From assembly GCA_028282485.1 (NCBI GenBank), contig JANQHU010000352.1, positions 1-6,301 on the forward strand: a stretch of DNA of 6,301 bases. The letters run 5' to 3'. Position 1 is the stretch's first letter. Every line of letters begins with the position of its first letter. The translations under genes and the position numbers were made by a program. Of the stretch, positions 1 to 5,688 are shown one piece after another. This stretch comes from Bacillota bacterium. GTDB lineage: Bacteria; Bacillota; UBA4882; UBA8346. A model generated the notes under the pieces. It did not search any database, was not told the origin of the DNA, and saw only the letters and a program-made list of their open reading frames with translations.

Positions 1-38
1 TTCCTTTTTGATGTTTTAACGAGGCATCATTCTATCAA
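1..38. other. Downstream flank of htpG, no feature recognised
   Basis: The 38 bases beyond the htpG stop contain a weak 5-bp inverted repeat (TGATG 9-13, CATCA 25-29) without a T-tract in the htpG direction. No convincing terminator or gene end is visible, so the htpG terminator may lie outside the window. Confidence 0.3.
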
Positions 39-2018
39 TTAATTTTCATTTTTTTCTTGCGCATTGACCATTAATTTGGCTACACGGTTAGCGAAGGCGG
101 CCGGATTATCTAACTGAAATCCTTCAATCAGCAAGGCTTGTTCGTAGAGGAGTTCACTATATTCTTTTAGCTCTGCGGCAGCCGGATCTTTTTCATAAAT
201 CTTTTTTAAGATATTAAACAGGGAATGGTTGGGGTTGATTTCTAAAATTCGTTTGGCCTTAAACATGGGACCTTGGTTCATCTCTGATAAAACGTGTTCC
301 ATAGAAAGACTGATTCCCGAATCATCACTCACCAAACAGACAGCACTGGATTTTAAGCGATTACTACTTCGGACATCAGCAATTTTATCTTCGAGAAAAC
401 CTTTGATTGTTTTGAATAAATCAGCATTTTCTTTGGTGATTTCTTCATTTGCTTTTTTGTTTTCTTCTGTTGTTTCGGCATCATCCAAGTTCAAATCGCC
501 CCGACTAATGGATTTGAATTTTTTTTCTTGATAGGTGCCTAAAGAATCAACAGCAAACTCGTCCACCCGATCAAATAAATAAAGCACTTCTAACCCTTTT
601 TCTTGTAGGAGTTCCATTTGGGGAAGATTTTCAATACTTTCTCGATCTTTCCCGGAAGCATAATAAATTTCTTGTTGGCTTTCCGGCATGCGGCTTAAGT
701 ACTCTACTAAAGTAACCATCGTGTCTTTAGAATGAGAGGAATTAAAGAGTAAAAGATCTTGAAGCTTTTCATGACTTTGGCGTTCCATATAAATACCACC
801 TTTAATGGCATTGCCAAATTCTTTCCAAAAACCTTCGTATTTTGGGCGTTCCTTATCGCGCATAGCTTCCAGTTTTTTGATAATGCTTTTCTCTAAATTT
901 TTGCCAATTAGTTTTAATTGCTTGCTGTGTTGGAGTAACTCCCGGGAAATGTTGAGGGAGAAATCAGCAGAGTCAACTAAACCCCGCACAAAAGCTAAAT
1001 ATTCCGGTAAAATTTCCCGGCATTCATCCATAATGAAAACATTACGGGAATAAAGCTTTAAACCATAATGGCGTTCTTTGTAATAAAAATCGTGAGGAGC
1101 CTGCTCGGGAATAAAAAGTAACGTAGTATATTCTACAGCACCTTCTACTTTGGAATGGATAATTTCCAAGGGTTCATTCCAATCATGAAACATATTTTTA
1201 TAAAAAGTTTGGTAATCTTCAGCGCTAATCTCGTTTTTCGGCTTAGTCCATAAAGGAGTCATCGAGTTAAGGGTGCGCGTTTCTAAAGTAACTACCGGTT
1301 CGGCATCTTCAATTACTTTGCCTTCTTCATCAACTGGTTTTTCTTCTTTGGGAAAAACCATTTTGATGGGGTAACGAATATAATCAGAATATTTTTTTAC
1401 TAAATTTTGGATGGTATAGCGGTTTAAGAAGTTTTCTTCTGGTTTTTCAGCATTTTGGTAGTCTTCTTTTAAAAAGATCACAATGGTAGTGCCTCGTTTT
1501 TCTTTGGCAAATTCTTCGATAGTAAAATTGCCATCACCAGTTGATTCCCATTTAACACCAGTTTTTTGTCCGGGTATTTTGGTAAGGAGCATTACTTTGT
1601 CAGCTACCATAAAAGCGGAATAAAAACCAACTCCAAATTGGCCGATCATTGCTAAATCTTGTTCGGTAGTATCTTTGTTTTGGATTTTTTCTAAAAAAGC
1701 CTTAGTTCCGGATTTGGCAATGGTGCCGATATTATCAATAACCTCTTGATAATTCATGCCAATCCCATTATCAGAAATAGTTAAGGTTTTATTCTCCTCA
1801 TTGACTTCTAGAAAAATTTCAAAATCACTGTTATTCTCTAATAGTTCTTGATTAGTTAAGGATTCAAACCGAATTTTATCAATGGCATCAGAAGCATTGG
1901 AAACTAGTTCTCGTAAAAAGATCTCCCGGTTTGTATAAATAGAATGAACCATTAGATCTAATAATTGTTTAGTTTCGGCTTGAAATTCTCTGGTTTCTTT
2001 AGTAAGAGTATTATCCAT
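39..2018 (-). CDS. htpG: Molecular chaperone HtpG (bacterial Hsp90)
   Basis: This encodes a 659-residue Hsp90-family ATPase chaperone, a cytoplasmic homodimer that remodels client proteins with DnaK. The N-terminal GHKL ATP-binding domain is intact: E37 and N41 lie in the LRELVSNASDA motif, D83 in DNGIGM, then GTIAKSGT (98-105) and the lid motif GQFGVGFYSAF (126-136). The middle domain carries the conserved arginine R359 in LNISRELLQ, which contacts the ATP gamma-phosphate in known Hsp90s. The acidic N/M linker (about 230-250) and C-terminal dimerisation region are present. It is about 30 residues longer than the usual 620-630, with no sign of disruption. The ATG at 2016-2018 is preceded by GGAGGT (2024-2029 on the plus strand) at good spacing. 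It is transcribed divergently from the HD-GYP gene. No CIRCE element is visible upstream, so HrcA control is not supported. Identification is very secure. Confidence 0.98.
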   Translation of the reverse strand: MDNTLTKETREFQAETKQLLDLMVHSIYTNREIFLRELVSNASDAIDKIRFESLTNQELLENNSDFEIFLEVNEENKTLTISDNGIGMNYQEVIDNIGTIAKSGTKAFLEKIQNKDTTEQDLAMIGQFGVGFYSAFMVADKVMLLTKIPGQKTGVKWESTGDGNFTIEEFAKEKRGTTIVIFLKEDYQNAEKPEENFLNRYTIQNLVKKYSDYIRYPIKMVFPKEEKPVDEEGKVIEDAEPVVTLETRTLNSMTPLWTKPKNEISAEDYQTFYKNMFHDWNEPLEIIHSKVEGAVEYTTLLFIPEQAPHDFYYKERHYGLKLYSRNVFIMDECREILPEYLAFVRGLVDSADFSLNISRELLQHSKQLKLIGKNLEKSIIKKLEAMRDKERPKYEGFWKEFGNAIKGGIYMERQSHEKLQDLLLFNSSHSKDTMVTLVEYLSRMPESQQEIYYASGKDRESIENLPQMELLQEKGLEVLYLFDRVDEFAVDSLGTYQEKKFKSISRGDLNLDDAETTEENKKANEEITKENADLFKTIKGFLEDKIADVRSSNRLKSSAVCLVSDDSGISLSMEHVLSEMNQGPMFKAKRILEINPNHSLFNILKKIYEKDPAAAELKEYSELLYEQALLIEGFQLDNPAAFANRVAKLMVNAQEKNEN

Positions 2019-2053
2019 TATTTACCTCCAATTAATTTTGTTGTTTCATTGGT

Positions 2054-2083
2054 ATTTTAGCAAATAATGTGTTTGTTTGGCAA
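2054..2083 (-). promoter_or_regulatory. Sigma-A-type promoter of htpG
   Basis: Read on the minus strand, TTGCCA (2078-2083) and TAAAAT (2054-2059) are separated by 18 bases. Each hexamer matches four to five positions of the vegetative consensus. The start point would fall near 2047, giving a leader of about 30 nt before the htpG ATG that includes the GGAGGT ribosome site. No CIRCE inverted repeat is seen around it. Assigned from motif and position only. Confidence 0.6.
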
Positions 2084-2203
2084 GAGGTATTCAAAATAAT
2101 GGATAAATATTTAGGAAAATGCTAGCTTGGTAACCAGGATTTTTTTAATTTTTAACGAATAAACCAAACTAAAGAAAAGGGTTTAATAATTTTTTGAATA
2201 ATA

Positions 2204-2232
2204 TTAACGAAGATATTTGAATTTATTATAAA
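2204..2232 (+). promoter_or_regulatory. Candidate promoter of the LacI-sensor/HD-GYP gene
   Basis: TTAACG (2204-2209) and TATAAA (2227-2232) are spaced by 17 bases and match four of six and five of six positions of the sigma-A consensus. Transcription would start near 2239, leaving about 46 nt before the ATG. The region is so AT-rich that chance matches are expected, so confidence is modest. The -35 element lies inside TTAACGAA (2204-2211), which also occurs at 2152-2159, 52 bases upstream. The rest of the 266-base divergent region holds no gene that I can support. Confidence 0.35.
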
Positions 2233-2284
2233 TAAGTTTAGCAATTATAAAAATTATGATGCTTGAAAGGTTAGGAATTAAATA

Positions 2285-4627
2285 ATGTCAAGTGGCCTAA
2301 AAAATCTTTATGATTGGCGGGAATTTTTAGATATTGAAAGAAGTCGGCATACTATCTGTTTGGTAAATATTGGGAATAATAATTTGATTGAAAGCAAGAT
2401 TTGGGCCGGGGTTTCCAAAGTTGCTTGTAAAGAGGATTGTAATTTAATCTGTTATTTGAGAGAAGAGAAGCGGGCCGGGTTTGAAACAGAGGAACAGTAT
2501 AAAGATTTATTTAAATTAGCAGAATCGAAAAAAATCAACGGGATCATCCTCTGGTCCTATTTAGCCACATCCTTTATTGTTGTTGAATTGATCAAACAAT
2601 TATGTCGGAGATTAAGATTGCCTTTAATTAGTGTTGGCCATGTATTTGAGGATATTCCCAGTTTGATTATTGATCATTATCAAGGAATGCGGGATATTAC
2701 TGAGCATTTAATTAACGATCACCATTTTACCAAAATTGCCTTTGTTCGTCCTAATCATAATTACTTAGAATGGGAGGAGCGGTTTAAGGCCTATTTAGAA
2801 GTAATGTCCTTAAGGGGACTTTTTGATCCGGATTTGATTATTACTTATTATTCTCAAAACCAGCTTTCTTTTAAAGAAATAAGTAAACTCTTTCGTGGTT
2901 CCAGAGAAAATCAAGTGGAAGCGATTATTGCCCCCTCTGATGAGATTGCCTTACAAATAATTAAAATTTTACATGAAAACGGAATTCGAGTTCCAAGCGA
3001 AGTGGCAGTAGTAGGTTTTGATGATAATGAAGAAAGTTCGTATATCGAACCAGCCTTAACTACGGTGAAATTAGATGCTGAAGAACAAGGTAGCCAAGCT
3101 TTTAAGTTACTATTAAAAGTAATTGAAGGTGAAAAAATTCCTGAAATATTAGTTTTACCTTCTAAATTAATAATCCGGGAATCTTGTGCTTGTTCTTCCC
3201 CAATTATTACCAAGGCCATAGTGGCGGAGAATAATAATCATGATCAAGACTCGTCAACAAAAGAGAATGCCATCAATCTGCAGTGTTTTCAAATTGTGCT
3301 GGAAATGGCTAAAGCTTTTGAGTGTAATGATGAGCATTCCCGGAATATTTTGGTGGAATGGTCGGAAAAATTAGTAGAAAATTTTTTAAATGATGTGCGG
3401 CAAATTCAGAAAGGGCAATTTTTAAATATTCTCAATCAAGCCTTAAATCAATTATTAATTATTGTGGAACCAACTTCTTTTCATAATGTATTATCCACCA
3501 TGCGGGCGTTGATGCGGTCCTTTTTTACCAATACCAATGAATTATTAAGAGCGGAAAATTTATGGCAACAGGCCCGTTTGCAAATAGCGATTCGAGAAAA
3601 AAGAAATTTACAAACCATTAGTAAAGTACACCAGGATACCGAAGTTGCTTTAAGGCAGCTGAATCAAACATTAATTGCCGCTAGTAACTTGAATGAACTA
3701 AAAAAGATACTAGGGCGGGATTTACCAAAGTTGGGCTTTAACAGTTGTTATATTAAAAATACTCTTGATTTGGATGAGTTTTTCAATTCTAAGCAGCGCT
3801 ATAGCTTGATGATTGAGAACTTATACTTTCGCGAAAAACACTTAGGGTATGTAATTTTTGAAGGAGAGCCCGTTGAGAAAATAATTTATTATGCCCTACG
3901 GGGGCATATTATTAGTGCTTTAAAAGAAGCTTTATTTGTCCAGAAATTGGAACAAACCGAAAAAGAATTATTAAATACCAGAGATGGCTTAGAACTTGAG
4001 GTGAAGGCCCGTACCGCCGATTTAACCACTACATTATATAAATTAGAAAGTGCTTTCGAAGGAATAATTAACGCTATGGCCTTAACGGTGGGGACAAAAG
4101 ATGCTTATACTGCAAGGCATCAAAGTCGGGTTTCCAGTTTGGCAATTGCCTTAGGAATAGAGCTGAGTTTACCAGAAGAAATTATTGAAGGTATTAAGTT
4201 TGCCAGTATGATTCATGACATTGGTAAAGTAGCTGTTCCCTCAGAATTATTAGGTAAACCATCCCGCTTAGCAGATCTGGAATCATCATTAATTAAAAAT
4301 CATACGCAAGCTGGTTATGATATTCTTAGAGATATTGATTTTCCCTGGCCGATTGCCCAAATTGTTTTGCAGCATCATGAACGGTTAAACGGAACTGGTT
4401 ATCCCCATAATTTGCGGGAAGAAGATATTTTAATAGAAGCGAAAATTATTGCCGTTGCGGACGTGGTGGAAGCCATTTCCTCCCATCGTCCTTATCGAGC
4501 CGCTCTGGGGACAGAGGCCGCGTTAGACGAAATCATTCAAAATAAAGGAATATTGTATGATTTTTATGTGGTAGAAGCTTGTTTACAATTATTTCGGAAG
4601 AAAAATTTCTGTTTTAAACTAGAATGA
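2285..4627 (+). CDS. LacI-type ligand-sensor / HD-GYP phosphodiesterase fusion
   Basis: A 780-residue multidomain signalling protein. Residues about 22-305 are a LacI/GalR-type periplasmic-binding fold, with APSDEIA and VGFDD (243-247) followed by EPALTTV and a terminal RESCAC. The usual N-terminal helix-turn-helix is absent, and an in-frame TAA at 2279-2281 just upstream rules out an extension in this frame. Residues about 320-460 look helical; about 470-550 resemble a degenerate GAF-like module (LGYVIFE, then LRGHIISALKEAL). A coiled coil (about 550-592, including ARTADL) leads into HD-GYP: H612, H644/D645 in HDIGK, H673, H697/H698 in HHERLNGTGYP (697-707) and D726 in AVADVVEA, then HRPYR. 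These are the family's metal-ligand and signature positions. HD-GYP proteins hydrolyse cyclic-di-GMP, so activity is probable but inferred. No signal peptide or membrane segment is seen, implying a cytoplasmic sensor. The ligand is unknown. The ATG has AGGA (2273-2276) 8 bases upstream. Confidence 0.9.
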   Translation: MSSGLKNLYDWREFLDIERSRHTICLVNIGNNNLIESKIWAGVSKVACKEDCNLICYLREEKRAGFETEEQYKDLFKLAESKKINGIILWSYLATSFIVVELIKQLCRRLRLPLISVGHVFEDIPSLIIDHYQGMRDITEHLINDHHFTKIAFVRPNHNYLEWEERFKAYLEVMSLRGLFDPDLIITYYSQNQLSFKEISKLFRGSRENQVEAIIAPSDEIALQIIKILHENGIRVPSEVAVVGFDDNEESSYIEPALTTVKLDAEEQGSQAFKLLLKVIEGEKIPEILVLPSKLIIRESCACSSPIITKAIVAENNNHDQDSSTKENAINLQCFQIVLEMAKAFECNDEHSRNILVEWSEKLVENFLNDVRQIQKGQFLNILNQALNQLLIIVEPTSFHNVLSTMRALMRSFFTNTNELLRAENLWQQARLQIAIREKRNLQTISKVHQDTEVALRQLNQTLIAASNLNELKKILGRDLPKLGFNSCYIKNTLDLDEFFNSKQRYSLMIENLYFREKHLGYVIFEGEPVEKIIYYALRGHIISALKEALFVQKLEQTEKELLNTRDGLELEVKARTADLTTTLYKLESAFEGIINAMALTVGTKDAYTARHQSRVSSLAIALGIELSLPEEIIEGIKFASMIHDIGKVAVPSELLGKPSRLADLESSLIKNHTQAGYDILRDIDFPWPIAQIVLQHHERLNGTGYPHNLREEDILIEAKIIAVADVVEAISSHRPYRAALGTEAALDEIIQNKGILYDFYVVEACLQLFRKKNFCFKLE

Positions 4628-4654
4628 ATTTATGCTATTAATTATACATAATTG

Positions 4655-4699
4655 AAAAAAGAAGAAAAAAATACAAAAAAATTAGTAGTTATTAAAAAA
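4655..4699 (+). promoter_or_regulatory. Phased A-tracts upstream of the zinc-ribbon promoter
   Basis: Runs of six to seven adenines lie at 4655-4660, 4665-4671, 4675-4681 and 4694-4699. The first three are centred about 10 bases apart, matching the DNA helical repeat, which predicts intrinsic curvature. They sit directly upstream of the -35 hexamer at 4703, where an UP element would act. The remaining gap after the HD-GYP stop (4628-4654) shows no convincing terminator. Curvature and activation are inferred. Confidence 0.45.
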
Positions 4700-4702
4700 T
4701 AC

Positions 4703-4730
4703 TTGCTTTTTTTTAAATAAGTGGTACAAT
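4703..4730 (+). promoter_or_regulatory. Sigma-A-type promoter of the zinc-ribbon gene
   Basis: TTGCTT (4703-4708) and TACAAT (4725-4730) are separated by 16 bases; TACAAT matches five of six consensus positions. The expected start is near 4737, placing about 115 nt of transcribed leader before the ATG at 4853. The A-tract array directly upstream and the structured leader downstream support a genuine promoter here. Confidence 0.65.
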
Positions 4731-4736
4731 ATAGTT

Positions 4737-4852
4737 AGAGCCTGTAACTTTAGGATGCTACTAGAGCAAGTTGAAAGAAGACTATGCCTCCAAATAGCCC
4801 GAGGGAAAGGCCAAATTTAGCCCAGAGGGCTAACCCGTAGGAGGTTTTTTTG
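4737..4852 (+). promoter_or_regulatory. Structured 5' leader of the zinc-ribbon gene, possible cis-regulatory RNA
   Basis: The leader can form a 5' hairpin from AACTT (4746-4750) plus GCT (4757-4759) with AGC (4765-4767) plus AAGTT (4768-4772), leaving a 6-nt bulge. A 3' hairpin of 7 bp pairs TTAGCCC (4817-4823) with GGGCTAA (4827-4833). TAGCCC also occurs at 4795-4800, so GGGCTA has two possible partners. CCTCC (4787-4791) can pair with GGAGG of the ribosome site (4840-4844), or locally CCTC with GAGG (4801-4804), or GCCT (4786-4789) with AGGC (4808-4811). This suggests possible control of ribosome access. I compared it from memory with c-di-GMP, ZTP, SAM, preQ1, T-box and cobalamin consensus cores and none fits. 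Folding was done by eye. Confidence 0.45.
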
Positions 4853-5146
4853 ATGTATCAAAACAAGACTTTAAGTTGTAAAGAATGTGGTGCTGAATTT
4901 GTGTTTACCGCTAGTGAGCAAGAATTTTTTGCTTCCAAAGGCTTTGTCAACGAGCCTGGACGTTGTCCTACTTGTCGTAATGCAAGAAAACAAAAGCGTT
5001 CTATGAATGGTGGGATGAGAGGCGAAAGACCATCATATAGTGCAACTTGCTTTGAGTGTGGAGCCGAGACCACAGTTCCTTTTCAACCAACAGGTGAGAA
5101 ACCAGTCTATTGTCGTGCTTGTTACCAAGCACATAGATCAAACTAA
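4853..5146 (+). CDS. Small tandem zinc-ribbon protein (zf-trcl plus CxxC-x17-CxxC domain)
   Basis: A 97-residue protein with two predicted Cys4 zinc ribbons. The first uses CKEC (9-12) and CPTC (38-41); the sequence between them (FTASEQEFFASKGF) matches the family of probable zinc-ribbon domains called zf-trcl. The second uses CFEC (66-69) and CRAC (87-90) separated by exactly 17 residues with VPFQPTGEKPVYC, the pattern of the CxxC-x17-CxxC family. A basic linker (about 42-60, ARKQKRS then Arg/Gly-rich) joins them and could bind nucleic acid, which is inference. No function is established that I know of. I chose ATG 4853, which has AGGAGG (4839-4844) 8 bases upstream; TTG at 4850 is in frame but sits only 5 bases from it. 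It has its own promoter, leader and terminator, so it is probably monocistronic. Confidence 0.9.
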   Translation: MYQNKTLSCKECGAEFVFTASEQEFFASKGFVNEPGRCPTCRNARKQKRSMNGGMRGERPSYSATCFECGAETTVPFQPTGEKPVYCRACYQAHRSN

Positions 5147-5182
5147 TATAGATTATTATTAATTGATTAATTGACTAGGAAC

Positions 5183-5219
5183 ATAAAGACCCCAAAGTGA
5201 CTTTGGGGTCTTTATTTTA
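5183..5219 (+). terminator. Strong intrinsic terminator after the zinc-ribbon gene
   Basis: A perfect 15-bp stem pairs 5183-5197 with 5201-5215 around the loop TGA, with GACCCC/GGGGTC at its core, followed by TTTT (5215-5218). It ends plus-strand transcription of the zinc-ribbon gene. It lies 18 bases past the stop of the convergent spore-protein gene and may also terminate that transcript, although the minus-strand T-tract is short (TCTTTAT inside the stem). Confidence 0.93.
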
Positions 5220-5232
5220 AGAAACGACTATT

Positions 5233-5544
5233 TTAGTTACCTTGATTTTGGTTAGTCGGTTGGTTTTGTTGGGAATTGGCACTTGCTTGATTGGCATTAG
5301 CTTGATAAGTAGAGCCAGTATTTAAATTTTGTTGTGCTAAAGAGCGTTCGGCGGCTTCGATCATGCGCCGTACCATATTCCCACCAATAGCACCATTATC
5401 CCGGGAAAGCATATTTCCCCAATAACCACCTTGAACTTTCGAGGTATCAATGTTTAATTCGTTGGCAATTTCGTATTTAAAACGGTTCATAGCACTTGAA
5501 GCTTCTTTAACTAATAAAGAATTTGAACGTTGACCAGACCCCAT
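5233..5544 (-). CDS. Alpha/beta-type small acid-soluble spore protein (SASP)
   Basis: A 103-residue DNA-binding protein that coats chromosomal DNA in the forespore, protects it from UV and chemical damage, and is degraded on germination. The N-terminal 70 residues match the family: SNSLLV (7-12), then MNRFKYEIANELNI (19-32), which holds the region cut by the germination protease GPR (YEIANEL), and SRDNGAIGGNMVRRMIEAAE (47-66), the second conserved DNA-binding helix. Residues about 71-103 form a Gln/Asn/Ala-rich low-complexity tail that family members of about 60-90 residues normally lack or have only in short form. ATG 5542-5544 follows an ideal ribosome site. Family knowledge predicts forespore sigma-G control, but I found no convincing sigma-G -35/-10 pair upstream. 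It is convergent with the zinc-ribbon gene and divergent from yceD. The gene shows the organism makes endospores. Confidence 0.95.
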   Translation of the reverse strand: MGSGQRSNSLLVKEASSAMNRFKYEIANELNIDTSKVQGGYWGNMLSRDNGAIGGNMVRRMIEAAERSLAQQNLNTGSTYQANANQASANSQQNQPTNQNQGN

Positions 5545-5550
5545 TTCTTC

Positions 5551-5560
5551 TCACCTCCTT
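5551..5560 (-). promoter_or_regulatory. Full-length Shine-Dalgarno site of the SASP gene
   Basis: On the minus strand this reads AAGGAGGTGA, complementary over all ten bases to the 3' end of typical bacterial 16S rRNA, with six bases to the ATG. Such a site predicts very efficient translation, consistent with the abundance of these proteins in spores, and fixes the start codon. Confidence 0.85.
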
Positions 5561-5640
5561 GTTCATAGCGTAACCCCCTGAGATTAAACTATAACTCGTT
5601 TTTAATGGAAAGGGCGGAAAAAACCTGTTAAAAATTAAAG

Positions 5641-5669
5641 TTGACTTTTAATTCAGAAAGTCTTATAAT
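5641..5669 (+). promoter_or_regulatory. Near-consensus sigma-A promoter of yceD-rpmF
   Basis: TTGACT (5641-5646) and TATAAT (5664-5669) are separated by exactly 17 bases, eleven of twelve consensus positions. The expected start is A5675 or A5676, so the transcript would begin at or inside the ribosome site AAGGTG (5675-5680), leaving a leader of only about 13 nt before the ATG at 5689. Confidence 0.88.
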
Positions 5670-5688
5670 ATTTTAAGGTGATTTTTTA

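Noticed and set aside
9..29. Inverted repeat TGATG...CATCA as the htpG terminator
   Set aside because: Five weak pairs with an 11-base loop and no T-tract in the direction of htpG transcription.
229..1053. Two plus-strand open frames (229-531 and 805-1053) inside htpG
   Set aside because: They are antisense to highly conserved Hsp90 coding sequence, resemble no protein family and lack ribosome sites.
1981..2100. CIRCE or similar heat-shock operator before htpG
   Set aside because: No TTAGCACTC-N9-GAGTGCTAA or comparable inverted repeat is present.
2911..3219. Minus-strand open frame inside the LacI-sensor/HD-GYP gene
   Set aside because: It is antisense to the conserved VGFDD...LTTV region of the sensor domain, and its translation looks like no known protein.
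4640..4653. Inverted repeat AATTAT-AC-ATAATT after the HD-GYP stop as a terminator
   Set aside because: The stem is only A/T pairs with a two-base loop and is followed by adenines rather than thymines on the plus strand.
4755..4820. A 21-codon leader-peptide frame (MLLEQVERRLCLQIARGKGQI) in the zinc-ribbon leader
   Set aside because: It ends within the 3' hairpin, which is suggestive, but its ATG has no spaced Shine-Dalgarno (AGG directly abuts it) and there is no run of regulatory codons.
4858..5073. Minus-strand open frame across the zinc-ribbon gene
   Set aside because: The plus-strand frame has the CxxC motifs, ribosome site, promoter and terminator; the antisense frame has none.
5561..5640. 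Sigma-G promoter for the SASP gene
   Set aside because: A CATTAAA resembling the -10 is present on the minus strand, but no acceptable -35 lies 17-18 bases upstream of it, so I did not annotate it.
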